From: Desulfobacter sp.
Lineage (GTDB): Bacteria; Desulfobacterota; Desulfobacteria; Desulfobacterales; Desulfobacteraceae
NCBI GenBank assembly: GCA_028768545.1
Contig: CP054838.1
Coordinates: forward strand, 4,647,001 to 4,711,000
Direction: 5' to 3'
DNA length: 64,000 nucleotides
In this document: one piece after another, positions 17,724 to 27,778 of the stretch
Layout of the letters: each line of letters begins with the position of its first letter
Position numbering within the stretch: position 1 is the first letter of the stretch
Notes under the pieces: model-generated
What the model was told of the DNA's origin: nothing
Databases searched by the model: none
The model's input: only the letters and a program-made list of their open reading frames with translations
Program-made: the position numbers and the translations under genes

Positions 17724-20357
17724 ATGCCGCATTTATCTGAAAAGTATATCAAAGAAAGCCTGGCGGATTCTCCTTTGATCTTTGAGAGGGGAAAGCGCAC
17801 CTGTGAAAACGGGTCTTATTTTTTATCCCAGAAAGATATGGAAGAGGCCAGCTTTGCCTATGAATTTGACGGGACATTCGGCCATTACACCACCCGGATA
17901 AAATTCACTAAAGATGCCATCACGGCCCACTGCAACTGCCCCTACCCGGGCAAAGGCTGCCGCCATGCCGTGGCCGCAGCCCTTAACGCCCTTTCACTGA
18001 TGACCCGCCCCAGAATCCAAAAAGAGATGTTTTCCAGTGAACAGGAGCTGTATCTTTCTGAAAAAGAGATCAAAGACCAGGCCTTAGCAGAACGAAAAGA
18101 GCGGGCAGCGTCAGAGACCTTTACCCCCATCCGCGGGGACATGTTCACCGGGGACCATAAAATCCTGTCAAAGGACAGCCGGACCTATCTGGTCTGCCTC
18201 CACGATCCCGTAAAGGGAAAAGGTCATTGTTCATGCCCGGATTACCTGACCAACGGACTTGGGACCTGCAAACACATCCAGTTCATGTTCATGGCCCAAT
18301 ATCTCAAATCAGAGCCCGGGTTCAAAGCCCAGGCCGCAACCGAGACCCTGCCCTTCGTTGATATTTTCTGGGATTCTCTGGCCCAGGCCCCCAGGCATCA
18401 TGCCCCAGGCTTCAACCCTGCCATGGCTGATCTTAAACCGGTGGTTGAAAAATATTTTAATGCCAAAGGAGACTTTATCGGATCAGACATCTCCCTGATC
18501 ATGGGACTGATGCTCAGGCTCAGGGGAGACCGGCGGGTAAGGATACGGGAAAACCTGCTCAAACGGGTCGACCACAGACTCCAGGCCATACAGCTCAAAA
18601 AAATGGAAGGCCGCCCCCTGCCGAAAATCGGCCTGAACCGCCCTCTTTATCCGTTCCCAAAAAAAGGCGTCGACTTTGGGGCCCTAAAGACCGGGGTACT
18701 CATCGGTGATGAGATGGGCCTGGGAAAAACAGCCCAGGCCATTGCCATGGGCCTGGTCAAATGCGAGATATTTGGATTTTCAAAAATTCTGGTCATTACC
18801 CTGGCCTCGCTCAAAAAAGCCTGGAAGGATGAGGTCGAAATCGTATCCCGGGAAACCGCCTGCATCATCCAGGGCACCCCTTCCCAGCGGAGACGCCAAT
18901 ATGACGAGATTGGCCGGTTTAAAATCAGCCATTACGAGGCGGTTCTCAAGGATGTCCCCACTATTTGCCGGTTCAATCCGGACATCATTATTCTGGACGA
19001 AGCCCAGCGGATTAGAAATTTTTCCACCCAAACGGCAGAAGCAATGAAACGCCTGCCCAAAAAGCATGCCATCGTACTCACGGGCACCCCCCTTGAAAAT
19101 AAACCCCAAGACCTCTACTCCATTGTCCAATTTCTGGATCCCTACAAATTTACCCCCTTGTGGCAGTTTGCCGCTGACCATTTTATTATCCCCAAAGCCA
19201 GACAGACCAGTATCACAGGATATAAAAACCTGGATCAATTGGGGGAAAAACTCAAGGATATACTGGTCCGCCGGACCTGGGAAACGGTCTGCGGCCAGTT
19301 GCCCGAAACCGTGACCAGCAACTATCGTATTGACCTGGCCCCGGAACAAGAACAGATACACCGGGAAAATGCAGGCTGTTTAGGGGAAATCCTGGAGAAA
19401 AAAATCCTGACGGATATGGACATGCGGCAGATCCAAACCCTCGTGCTGACCATGCGAATGGTCTCAAATTCCACCTTTTTAGTGGACAGGGAAACCCAGG
19501 TCTCCCCTAAAATCAGAGAGCTTTCCACCATTATTGATGAAATTGTGATCCAGAACCGGAGAAAAATGGTCATCTTCAGCGAATGGACAGCCATGACCTT
19601 TTTAATTGCCCGGCACCTGTCAGAAGCCGGCATCGGGTTTGCCGAGGTCTCAGGCAAAATCGATCAAGCAGCACGAACGGTCCTGGCTGAAAAGTTTGCA
19701 AACGCGCCGGACTGCCTGATCTTTTTGACCACAGATGCCGGGAGCAAAGGGCTGAATCTTTCCTCGGCCAGGTGTATGGTAAATGTGGAACTGCCCTGGA
19801 CCCCGGATCAAACAGCCTTGAGGCAATCAAGACTCATCCCCCGGGCCGGATACGGAGACAAAGACTTTTTTCCTTGCCATATCATCAATCTCATTGGTGC
19901 CAACAGTATCGAAGAGCCCATTCTCAGGGGCCTGTCCCAGAATCCCGAACTTTTTTCCTCCCTTTTCGGTTCAAACCCTGAAAAAACAAGGCTTAATGAA
20001 CAGGATTTCAAAAAAACAGCAGAACAGCTCCAGGCAATCATCGGCCGGAAAATTCTTTCCCAGCCAAACACAATTGCCCAAGAGATACCCGAAGAAAACC
20101 CCGGATATCTGTCTTCAAAAAAAAATCTCTCTTCTCCCCAAAATTCAGAGATCACCGATCCGGATCAAGATCCGGGGTTTCCCCCGGTGTCAGATCCCCA
20201 ACAGCTTGAGGCCATTCTCAACTCAGGATTTGACTTTATTACAGGGCTGGCCCAGATGGCATCAGGCCAAACCATCAAACCCGTGGAAAACAAAAAGATT
20301 TCAGTGGATTCAAAAACAGGTCAGGTCAATTTCACCTTTAAGCTGCCGGGATTTTGA
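17724..20357 (+). CDS. SWIM-zinc-finger SNF2-family DEAD-like helicase
   Basis: 877 residues. Two N-terminal SWIM zinc fingers (C70-x-C72 ... C79-x-H81 and C169-x-C171 ... C182-x-H184) precede a Snf2/RapA-type ATPase: motif I DEMGLGKT (about 329-336), motif II DEAQ (about 425-428), motif III LTGTPLENK, and the second lobe with IFSEWTAMTFLIARHL and TTDAGSKGLNLSSA. The final motif, normally QRxGRxHRxGQ, reads RQSRLIPRAGY, so the usual Arg/His pair is altered. The C-terminal 120 residues are low-complexity and Pro/Ser-rich. DNA translocase of unknown role. No good ribosome-binding site precedes the ATG. Confidence 0.88.
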   Translation: MPHLSEKYIKESLADSPLIFERGKRTCENGSYFLSQKDMEEASFAYEFDGTFGHYTTRIKFTKDAITAHCNCPYPGKGCRHAVAAALNALSLMTRPRIQKEMFSSEQELYLSEKEIKDQALAERKERAASETFTPIRGDMFTGDHKILSKDSRTYLVCLHDPVKGKGHCSCPDYLTNGLGTCKHIQFMFMAQYLKSEPGFKAQAATETLPFVDIFWDSLAQAPRHHAPGFNPAMADLKPVVEKYFNAKGDFIGSDISLIMGLMLRLRGDRRVRIRENLLKRVDHRLQAIQLKKMEGRPLPKIGLNRPLYPFPKKGVDFGALKTGVLIGDEMGLGKTAQAIAMGLVKCEIFGFSKILVITLASLKKAWKDEVEIVSRETACIIQGTPSQRRRQYDEIGRFKISHYEAVLKDVPTICRFNPDIIILDEAQRIRNFSTQTAEAMKRLPKKHAIVLTGTPLENKPQDLYSIVQFLDPYKFTPLWQFAADHFIIPKARQTSITGYKNLDQLGEKLKDILVRRTWETVCGQLPETVTSNYRIDLAPEQEQIHRENAGCLGEILEKKILTDMDMRQIQTLVLTMRMVSNSTFLVDRETQVSPKIRELSTIIDEIVIQNRRKMVIFSEWTAMTFLIARHLSEAGIGFAEVSGKIDQAARTVLAEKFANAPDCLIFLTTDAGSKGLNLSSARCMVNVELPWTPDQTALRQSRLIPRAGYGDKDFFPCHIINLIGANSIEEPILRGLSQNPELFSSLFGSNPEKTRLNEQDFKKTAEQLQAIIGRKILSQPNTIAQEIPEENPGYLSSKKNLSSPQNSEITDPDQDPGFPPVSDPQQLEAILNSGFDFITGLAQMASGQTIKPVENKKISVDSKTGQVNFTFKLPGF

Positions 20358-20425
20358 TTGACTTTTGACCTGATTCATCATAGCTGATAAACTTGTTTTA
20401 AATCTATTCTGAAAGAAAGGATATA

Positions 20426-21571
20426 ATGAGTACAGACCAACAATTTTCAACCTTGTCAGCCTGCAGACGCATTGTCGTTAAAGTCGGCTCAGGTGTATTG
20501 ACCCAAAAAAACAGCCTGAACCTGGATACCATCAATTGTATTGCCACACAGATTTGTGCCCTTCACGACAAGGGCCTTGAAGTCATCCTGGTCTCTTCAG
20601 GGGCCATGGCAGCCGGGGTCACTAAAATCGGACTGGATCAACGGCCTTCTGAAACCCCAAAACGGCAGGCGGTCTCCGCCATCGGCCAGGCAGATCTCAT
20701 CAGGGAATGGGAAAAGGCAATTGAGCATTGCGGCCGGAAAGTGGCCCAGATCCTTTTGACCCGGGGGGATTTTTGCGACCGGGTCAGGTATTTGAACGCC
20801 AGAAACACCATCAACACCCTTTTGGAATGGAAGGTGCTGCCCATTATCAATGAAAATGATACCGTGGCTGTCAAATCCCTTCAGTTTGGTGACAATGACA
20901 ATTTAGGCGCCATGATCACCCTGCTCATGGGGGCGGATCTCATGATCAATCTCACGGACATTGGCGGTCTTTACAACAAAGATCCCCGAGTGCATGAAGA
21001 TGCAACCCTTGTCCGGGAGGTAGCGGCCATGGGAGAAGATATTGAAGCCATGGCAGGAAAAATTGCAGGCCCATTGGGCACCGGCGGCATGGGCACCAAA
21101 ATCTCTGCGGCCAAAAAACTGACCTCTGCCGGCATCCCCATGATCATTGCCTCGGGCCTTGACCCTGAAATTCTGATCAAAATTGCAGCCAATGATTATA
21201 TCGGCACTTATTTTATGCCCAAAGATGAAAAGCGCAACTCCAGAAAAAACTGGATCGGCCTCACCCTCCAAGCCAAAGGACAGATCACCATTGACAGGGG
21301 CGCACAAAAAGCCGTTGTTGAAAAGGGCAAAAGCATTTTGCCCTCAGGCATTACCCGGGTTCAGGATTATTTTGAGGTTGGGGATCCCGTGGCTTTTGTA
21401 TCCGAAGACAAGCAGATCCTGGGTATGGGGCTTGTCAACTACAATGCATCGGACATACTCAAAATCATGGAATGTAAAACCAGCCAGATCAAAGAGCGGC
21501 TCGGCTTCAGGTCCTATGATGAAATCATCCACAGGGACAACCTTGTTATCACTGCCGATAAAAAATCCTGA
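20426..21571 (+). CDS. proB: Glutamate 5-kinase
   Basis: 381 residues. Amino-acid-kinase domain (VVKVGSGVL at the N-terminus, INENDTVA, GTGGMGTKISAAK) followed by a C-terminal PUA domain (GQITIDRGAQKAVVEKGKS). It phosphorylates glutamate to glutamyl 5-phosphate, the first and feedback-regulated step of proline synthesis. GAAAGGA lies before the ATG. proA follows after 58 bp. Confidence 0.96.
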   Translation: MSTDQQFSTLSACRRIVVKVGSGVLTQKNSLNLDTINCIATQICALHDKGLEVILVSSGAMAAGVTKIGLDQRPSETPKRQAVSAIGQADLIREWEKAIEHCGRKVAQILLTRGDFCDRVRYLNARNTINTLLEWKVLPIINENDTVAVKSLQFGDNDNLGAMITLLMGADLMINLTDIGGLYNKDPRVHEDATLVREVAAMGEDIEAMAGKIAGPLGTGGMGTKISAAKKLTSAGIPMIIASGLDPEILIKIAANDYIGTYFMPKDEKRNSRKNWIGLTLQAKGQITIDRGAQKAVVEKGKSILPSGITRVQDYFEVGDPVAFVSEDKQILGMGLVNYNASDILKIMECKTSQIKERLGFRSYDEIIHRDNLVITADKKS

Positions 21572-21629
21572 TTCAAAGAATCAAAACAAATCCGGGAGAC
21601 CCCCCGGAGCCATATAAAGGAGATTTGCC

Positions 21630-22886
21630 ATGTCTTTGGAGACTCAAATCATTCAAATAGCCCAAGATGCCAGAGCCGCAGCCCGGATCATGGCAACCCT
21701 GTCCTCGGAACAAAAAAACCGTGCCCTATACACCATTGCAGACCTGATCACAGCCCATGGATCCCTCATCCAAAAGGAAAATGAAAAAGACCTGGCTGCA
21801 GCCCAAAAAAACGGTCTTTCTTCTGCCATGATCGACAGACTCACCATCACGGACAAGGTCTTGTCTGCCATGGCCGAGGGATTGCGATTTGTGGCAGGGC
21901 TTGACGACCCTGTGGGCTCGCTCACGGATGCGGTCATCCGGCCCAACGGACTTGAAATGGCAAAGATGAGAATCCCTCTGGGGGTGATCGGTATTATTTA
22001 CGAGTCCAGGCCCAATGTCACCGTGGATGCCCCAGGCCTCTGCCTTAAGGCGGGCAACGCCGTCATCCTCAGGGGGGGATCCGAAGCCATCCACTCCAAT
22101 TGTGCCCTGGCCAAAATCATTGAACAGGGAGTCATTGAGACAGACCTGCCCGGCGCAGCTGCCCAGGTTATTACCACGGCCGACAGACAAGCGGTCAACA
22201 TCATGCTCAAACAAGAAGAAAACATTGACCTGATCATCCCCCGGGGGGGCGAAGACCTGATCCGTCACGTGGTGGCCCAGTCGACCATCCCTGTACTCAA
22301 ACATTATAAAGGGGTTTGCCACGCCTATATCGACGATCGGGCAGATCTTGATATGGGCGTGGACATCGTGGTCAATGCCAAGGCCCAGCGTCCCGGGGTA
22401 TGTAACGCCTTGGAAACCCTGCTGGTCCATAAAAACGAGGCTGCATCCTTTCTCCCCATGGTACAAAAGGCCTTACACAAGGCAGGGGTCAGCCTCAGGG
22501 GATGTGAAAAAACCCTTGAGATTCTGCCCGGAACAAGGTTGGCAACAAATGAGGACTGGGATATGGAATACCTGGATCTTATCCTGGCCGTAAGGGTGGT
22601 AAAAGATATGGATGAGGCCATGGCCCATATTGCAGCCCATGGTTCCAACCATACAGAGGCCATCATCACAAAGGATTATCAAAGATCCCGAAAATTCATG
22701 CGGCAGGTGGATGCCTCCCTGGTCATTGTCAATGCCTCCACAAGATTCAACGACGGGGGGGAACTTGGGCTGGGGGCGGAAATCGGTATATCCACATCCA
22801 AGCTCCACGCTTACGGTCCCATGGGCATAAAGGAGCTGACCACCACCAAATTTGTGGCCTGGGGCCAGGGCCAGACCAGGACCTGA
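21630..22886 (+). CDS. proA: Gamma-glutamyl phosphate reductase
   Basis: 418 residues, full length. NADPH-dependent reduction of glutamyl 5-phosphate to glutamate semialdehyde, second step of proline synthesis. Conserved segments: GVIGIIYESRPNVTVDAP, IIPRGGEDLI, the catalytic Cys in PGVCNALETLLVHK, and GLGAEIGISTSKLHAYGPMG at the end. AAGGAG precedes the ATG. Forms proBA with the gene before it; proC is not in the window. Confidence 0.96.
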   Translation: MSLETQIIQIAQDARAAARIMATLSSEQKNRALYTIADLITAHGSLIQKENEKDLAAAQKNGLSSAMIDRLTITDKVLSAMAEGLRFVAGLDDPVGSLTDAVIRPNGLEMAKMRIPLGVIGIIYESRPNVTVDAPGLCLKAGNAVILRGGSEAIHSNCALAKIIEQGVIETDLPGAAAQVITTADRQAVNIMLKQEENIDLIIPRGGEDLIRHVVAQSTIPVLKHYKGVCHAYIDDRADLDMGVDIVVNAKAQRPGVCNALETLLVHKNEAASFLPMVQKALHKAGVSLRGCEKTLEILPGTRLATNEDWDMEYLDLILAVRVVKDMDEAMAHIAAHGSNHTEAIITKDYQRSRKFMRQVDASLVIVNASTRFNDGGELGLGAEIGISTSKLHAYGPMGIKELTTTKFVAWGQGQTRT

Positions 22887-22911
22887 TCAGTAAAAAAAGG
22901 CCTGGCCCTGG
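22865..22911. terminator. Inverted repeat at the proA / panE-like convergent junction
   Basis: CCAGGGCCAG (22865-22874, inside the end of proA) pairs with CTGGCCCTGG (22902-22911) around a 27-base loop. It may act as a bidirectional terminator, but the loop is long and no U-run follows. Confidence 0.35.
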
Positions 22912-23840
22912 TTAATTGCGATCAAGTTTTATCTTTTCAATATTTTCAGGAGAGATCTGTCGTTCTCCCTTTTTTATCTGCCTGACCATTTCCTGAATCT
23001 GGAGATTGACAGGAGTGGGGACCTTTAGGGCCTTTCCCTTTGAGGTGATAAATCCGGTAAGGTAGTCGATTTCCGTTTTTTGGCCCCGCTCCAAAGACTG
23101 AAGACTTGAGGACTTGAGCCGGCGATATTTAAACCCCAGTACCCTTAAAAAGGCATGGCGTTTGATCAGAGCAAATCGCCCCCGGCCCCGGCAAAAGGAA
23201 TAATAGTCCAGTTTTCCGGCAAAGACTGCCACATGAAGATCCATGGCTCCAGCCACAGCCATGGCCTCTTCCATGACCGACAAAAAAATATCCCTTGCCT
23301 TTTTAATGGAAAGCATCTCTCCCAAATAAAGTCCGCAAACCGCACCCAAAGAAGTAATACAGGAGTTAATAATCAGCTTGGAAAAAAGACTGCCCATGAT
23401 ATTTTCTGAAATCCGTGTTTCAATCACATGGTCCAGAACTGACTTTATCTTTTCCAGGCGCGGGTCTGGCTGATTGTCAATATTGCCGATGATAAAGTCA
23501 CCCAGGGAGGTCATCTCCAAATCAATATCAGAATGCATGGTGGCACCCCAGCAAGTTTATTGGCAACCGATTCAACCGCCGTGGCCTTGACCCCTAAAAG
23601 GACCAAATCCCGGTCCCGGGCCATGGCATCCACCCCGCAGACCGCATCCATTTGGGCGGTAAAATCTCCTTTTATCCCGCCGACCCGAATCCCATTTTCC
23701 CTGATGGCCCTGGCATGCTCCTCTCTTCTGACCACCACCTGGACCTCATACCCGGCCCTTGAAATTTTTGCAGCACAGATACCGCCGATGGCACCTGCAC
23801 CCACCACGGCAATTTTTAATTTCTTTTCTGATTCATTCAT
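22912..23840 (-). pseudogene. Ketopantoate reductase (PanE/ApbA family) with internal deletion and frameshift
   Basis: The first frame (23840-23511) has the NAD(P) Rossmann start KIAVVGAGAIGGICAA and runs to ANKLAGV, then shifts. The second frame (from about 23550 to 22912) resumes at GATMHSDIDLEMTSLGDFIIG and contains the C-terminal helical domain (SKLIINSCITSLGAVCG). About 50 residues normally present between these points (the K-containing middle of the Rossmann domain) are missing. The junction sequence GCTGGGGTG (minus strand, 23544-23552) fits both the LAGV codons upstream and the expected GWGA codons downstream, so a slip between two copies of this repeat is likely. Its start overlaps the end of the hybrid kinase gene by 8 bp. 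Almost certainly inactive. Confidence 0.85.
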
Positions 23841-26269
23841 TAAAGACCTCTGACATGACCTCTCTGATTTTGGCAGAAAGGGCCTGCATTGAAAATGGCT
23901 TGTTTATAAAATTCAGTCCCTGATCCAGAATACCGTGCTGTGCAATCACATTGGCCGTATATCCGGACATGAAAAGGCATCTGAAATTCGGGTGCAATCG
24001 GGATATTTTTTCTGCCAAATCTCTCCCGTTCATCTCGGGCATGACCACATCTGTAATGAGCAGGTCCAGGTCCCCGGTTTCAAAATCAGAACTTATCCCC
24101 AGCACCTCTGCCGGTGTGGATGCGGCAAACACAGTATAATCCAGTCGCCGGAGCATATTTGCTGTCATCTGCAAAATGGCTTTTTCATCCTCCACAAGAA
24201 GAATGGTCTCATGGCCAATTAACACAATTTCCTCGGAACCGGCCACTATTTCAACTTTGGATTTTTCAGCCTGCCTGGGCAAATAGACTTTAAAAACGGA
24301 ACCAACCTTCAGCTCGCTGTAGACATTGATAAACCCGCTGTTCTGTTTGACAATCCCGTATACGGTCGACAAGCCGAGACCTGTCCCTTCACCCATTTTT
24401 TTGGTGGTAAAAAAAGGTTCAAACAAATTTTCAATGGTCCCTTGATCCATCCCGGACCCATTGTCACTCACGGCAAGGCAGACAAAGTCTCCGGGGATAA
24501 ACCCGGGATGATCCCGGCAATAGGCCTCGTCAAAATGAACGGTCCCGGTCTCAATGGTAACCTTTCCGGTATTTGCCATGGAACCCCTTGCATTGACGCA
24601 GAGATTGGCCAAAATCTGGTCTAGCTGGGAGGGATCGATTTTGACAGGCCAAAGGTCTTTGCCCGGGTGCCAGGACAGGTCAATACCCTCCCCGATCAGC
24701 CGGCCAAGCATTTTAAGAATTCCCTCAACAGCCCCATTAATGTTCAACATCCTGGGCGTGATGGTCTGTTTTCTTGCAAAGGCCAGCAACTGCCGGGTCA
24801 GTTCAGCCGAACGCTCTCCTGCTTTTTTGATTTCAGCCAGGCTCAAGGATGCAGGATGTGAAGACGCCAAATCCTCCATAACCATTTCAGTGTTGCCCAG
24901 GATAATGGTCAGCATATTGTTAAAATCATGGGCCACCCCCCCCGGCAAGTCTTCCTATGGATTCCATTTTCTGGGCCTGGGCCAGCCGATCCCTGAGAAT
25001 TTCCTGCTCTGCTTGAGCCTGCTTGCTCGCTGAAATATCTGTCATGGTGCCGACCACTCGTTGGGGGGCGTTGTCTGAATCTTTTTCCACAACCCGCCCC
25101 CGGCCAAGAACCCATTTATACTCACCGTTTTTTGTTAAAAGTCGATGTTCTTTCTGCCAGGTATCTGTCCTGCCTTCCAAATGATTTTTTAGCGACGCAA
25201 TTACCTCATCCTTGTCATGGGGGTGGATTTTAGATACCCAGGATTCATATACCAGCTCAACACTTTTTTCAGATAAAATTTTTGCCCAGTTCTGGCTGAA
25301 AAACACCCTTCCCGTTTGGATATTCCAGTCCCACAGCCCGTCAGAAGTTGCCTCCATGGCCAATCGGTATTTTTCTTCACTAGCGATCAATGCGTTATCC
25401 GCCTTGAAAAGATCTTTGGTCTTTTTTCGGGCCACAGCCTCAAGCCCTTGCTCCTGACGCCAAGAGGACCAAAGAAAAAAAAGGGACACCAGAATAAACC
25501 CAGAACCGAACACCCAAATTATGAGCCGGGGGAACAGGGGCGGGGCTTGTCTCTTTTTCAAACTCCCGGATAGGGTCCAGAGGGTATCGGCCACCCGAAT
25601 CCTTTCTTGCTGAACCTCTTTCAAAAGCTTTCCAGAGCGCCAAAATACATTCCCGTCTGAATTTTTAAGGCTAAATATAAACCGATCCGGGGTCATTCCC
25701 TGCATGGCCTCATCAACAATTGCCTTTAGATCGTAGACCCCGATGGATAATCCCAAAAACAGATCATCCTTAAATATGGGAAAACGAAACACAATGCCTT
25801 TGCCTCCCTGTCTCAATTCAAAAGGGCCCTGCAAGACGGCCCTTTTTTCCTGAATGGCTTTTTTAGTCAAAGGTCCGCGCTCAGGGTCGGTGATCAGGGT
25901 GATGGGTCTGTCAATGGTAATTTTATTTCCCTCTGGCGGATACACATAGGTGACCTGTGTGTTTGAATCGGCATATTGAACGGCCCGGATCGACGGGTGA
26001 AAATCAAGAAGATTTGAGGCAAACAAGGAAAAGGCCTGGGTGTCGGTGTTTGGATCGAGAATAAACAGGGAAGCAAGAGATTTTACGGCGTTAAACCGAT
26101 GGGAAATAGCGCTTTCCAGATGGATTTTACTGAGTTGAATCTGGGAGGCCAGCTCCGAACAGACTTTGGACTGCCAAGACATTGTCTGGTAACTGTCAAT
26201 GGCAACCAGGGTTGAAAACCCAAGCAAGGCTAAAACGATGAGAATTAATTGCCGCATTTGATTTCTCAA
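23833..26269 (-). pseudogene. Hybrid sensor histidine kinase split by a G8-tract frameshift
   Basis: Upstream frame (26269-24926): two membrane helices (near 8-25 and 255-275) around a CHASE-like periplasmic domain, then a PAS domain (EEKYRLAMEATSDGLWDW with the PAC tail TMTDISASK), ending MESIGRLAGGGGP and a stop. Downstream frame (to 23833): AHDFNNMLTIILGNTEM (His of HisKA), HATPase with LFEPFFTTKKMGEGTGLGLSTV, and a receiver domain with VVMPEMNGRD. Seven Gs instead of eight at 24936-24943 would give LAGGVAHDFNN, the normal sequence. So a one-base expansion of a G tract separates sensor from kinase. It could be a phase-variable switch, a true pseudogene or an assembly error. Confidence 0.85.
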
Positions 26270-26598
26270 TTCAAATTTTTAGTATGGGCCCTTGCCCTTA
26301 AAGCATGCCTGAATAAAACCCATCCTGGCGGTTCAACCATCAGGTCAGGGGCATATTATTCATACTCCAGAACAATGAATTCACCTCATTGGCTTTTAAG
26401 AAAAGAAAGCTCAAATTGTTTATGTTCTGCCCTCTTAAGCAGGAACTCTTTTACTTTGATTAGAGCATGATCATTGTGTACCACAAAACCAATTAACACC
26501 ACAAGCCACAAAATCGAAAGCCTGTGCGAATGCATAATTGACGAGAAACGAACCGCCCCATGGTTTTGGGCAAATGGAATGGCAAAACATCCCCCTGC
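26270..26598. other. Intergenic stretch, mostly without recognisable content
   Basis: About 330 bp between the hybrid kinase start and the end of the TrmB gene. On the minus strand 26535-26386 is a 49-codon open frame starting MHSHRLSILWLVVLIGFVV, with one hydrophobic segment and a basic tail; it has no ribosome-binding site and no family I know, so I do not call it as a gene. I see no terminator or tRNA. Confidence 0.5.
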
Positions 26599-27435
26599 TC
26601 ACATCAATTGCTTAAAGGTTTGAAGATCTGTTTTAGCATAGTGGAAAAAATGATCATGAACCGAATCGGCAAACGCTTCAAACTTTTTGTAGGCCTTTTT
26701 GTCCAGAGAAGAAGAGTAGAGGTTGACCACCAGGTCATGGGCAATATAATCTTCACTGACCTCTATGAACCCCTCATCCCGACTCCAGGTAACCTTGGAA
26801 TTTTCCCCCCGGGAGACAATGCCTGAAACCACATGGGAATGGTCTATGATGACGGAAAGATACCTATTCTTTTTTTCTGCCATATACCGTTCTATCCTCC
26901 GGTGGGGCACAAGGTCCTGGTAGACATCTGCGGTGCCGAAATAAATTCCCCGAAGCCTGACGCCCCGGTTCAGGGCATCATCCATCTCCCGGGTCAGTGC
27001 AGAAAGTTCCTCATCCCAGATGGAGACCGCCACCCGCTTTTGGGCCCCGTTGATCAGGACCTTTAAAAAACCAATGATATTTTCACGGCCCTGGATCACC
27101 ACAAGCTTGTCATCCTGTTTGGGCTCATGGTACAGGGTGGCGGCATACTTGGACAGGCCGTCAAAGATCTCATTATACCGGGCCTTGAGTTTTTTAAGAA
27201 AGATCTCAGGCTCCACCGGAGTGTATACCCGGGTTTTACCCTTGTCCTGCTCAAAGACCATCTGCTTGGCAATCAGATTTTTTAAGACCTCATAAATTCT
27301 GGACCTGGGGATACCCGAGGCCTTGCTCAAGGCATAGCCGTTGACCGGAAACTCCTCGAGCAACGCGAGATAGGCCCGGCATTCATAGGCTGAAAAGCCC
27401 AAAACTTTCATGTCTTCCATCATCTGATCTTCCAC
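26599..27435 (-). CDS. TrmB-family transcriptional regulator
   Basis: About 278 residues. The N-terminal winged helix (LGFSAYECRAYLALLEEFPVNGYALSKASGIPRSRIYEVLKNL) is the TrmB family signature; the C-terminal part is a ligand-binding domain of the TrmB/PLD-like type. I chose GTG at 27435 because AAAGGAGG stands five bases before it; a TTG at 27453 is also in frame. It lies just downstream of azlCD on the same strand, with 22 bp between, so it may be co-transcribed and regulate amino acid export. Confidence 0.87.
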   Translation of the reverse strand: MEDQMMEDMKVLGFSAYECRAYLALLEEFPVNGYALSKASGIPRSRIYEVLKNLIAKQMVFEQDKGKTRVYTPVEPEIFLKKLKARYNEIFDGLSKYAATLYHEPKQDDKLVVIQGRENIIGFLKVLINGAQKRVAVSIWDEELSALTREMDDALNRGVRLRGIYFGTADVYQDLVPHRRIERYMAEKKNRYLSVIIDHSHVVSGIVSRGENSKVTWSRDEGFIEVSEDYIAHDLVVNLYSSSLDKKAYKKFEAFADSVHDHFFHYAKTDLQTFKQLM

Positions 27436-27457
27436 AAAGACCTCCTTTGCCAATAGT

Positions 27458-27778
27458 TTAAAAAAACGTCAAAACAAGATAAGTCATCCCCACAGATCCC
27501 AATACCGGAATGATAATCCCGCCTCTGAACACCCCGTATACCAGGGTGAATCCCATGCCCCAAAGGGCAGCCTGGGGCAGGTCCGGTGTGGCGGTCAAAA
27601 CGCCCGGCACGATCAATGCGCCGATGGCGGCAACGGGAATGGACTTTAAAAAACCGTCCACAGCCAAAGGTATCTTTATCCGGGAAAAAAACAAAAACGG
27701 GACCAGCCGTGGCCCATAGGTTACCAGGGCCATCCCCAGAATCAAGGGGATCAAAGAGCCTGAACTAAAATTATCCAT
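27458..27778 (-). CDS. azlD: Branched-chain amino acid exporter subunit AzlD
   Basis: 106 residues with four hydrophobic segments (LIPLILGMALVTYGPRLVPFLFF at the start). Small partner of AzlC; together they export branched-chain amino acids or analogues. Overlaps the end of azlC by 8 bp, indicating translational coupling. Confidence 0.88.
   Translation of the reverse strand: MDNFSSGSLIPLILGMALVTYGPRLVPFLFFSRIKIPLAVDGFLKSIPVAAIGALIVPGVLTATPDLPQAALWGMGFTLVYGVFRGGIIIPVLGSVGMTYLVLTFF

Noticed and set aside
26386..26535. 49-codon minus-strand frame with a hydrophobic segment
   Set aside because: No ribosome-binding site, no recognised family and no operon context; noted only in the intergenic entry.
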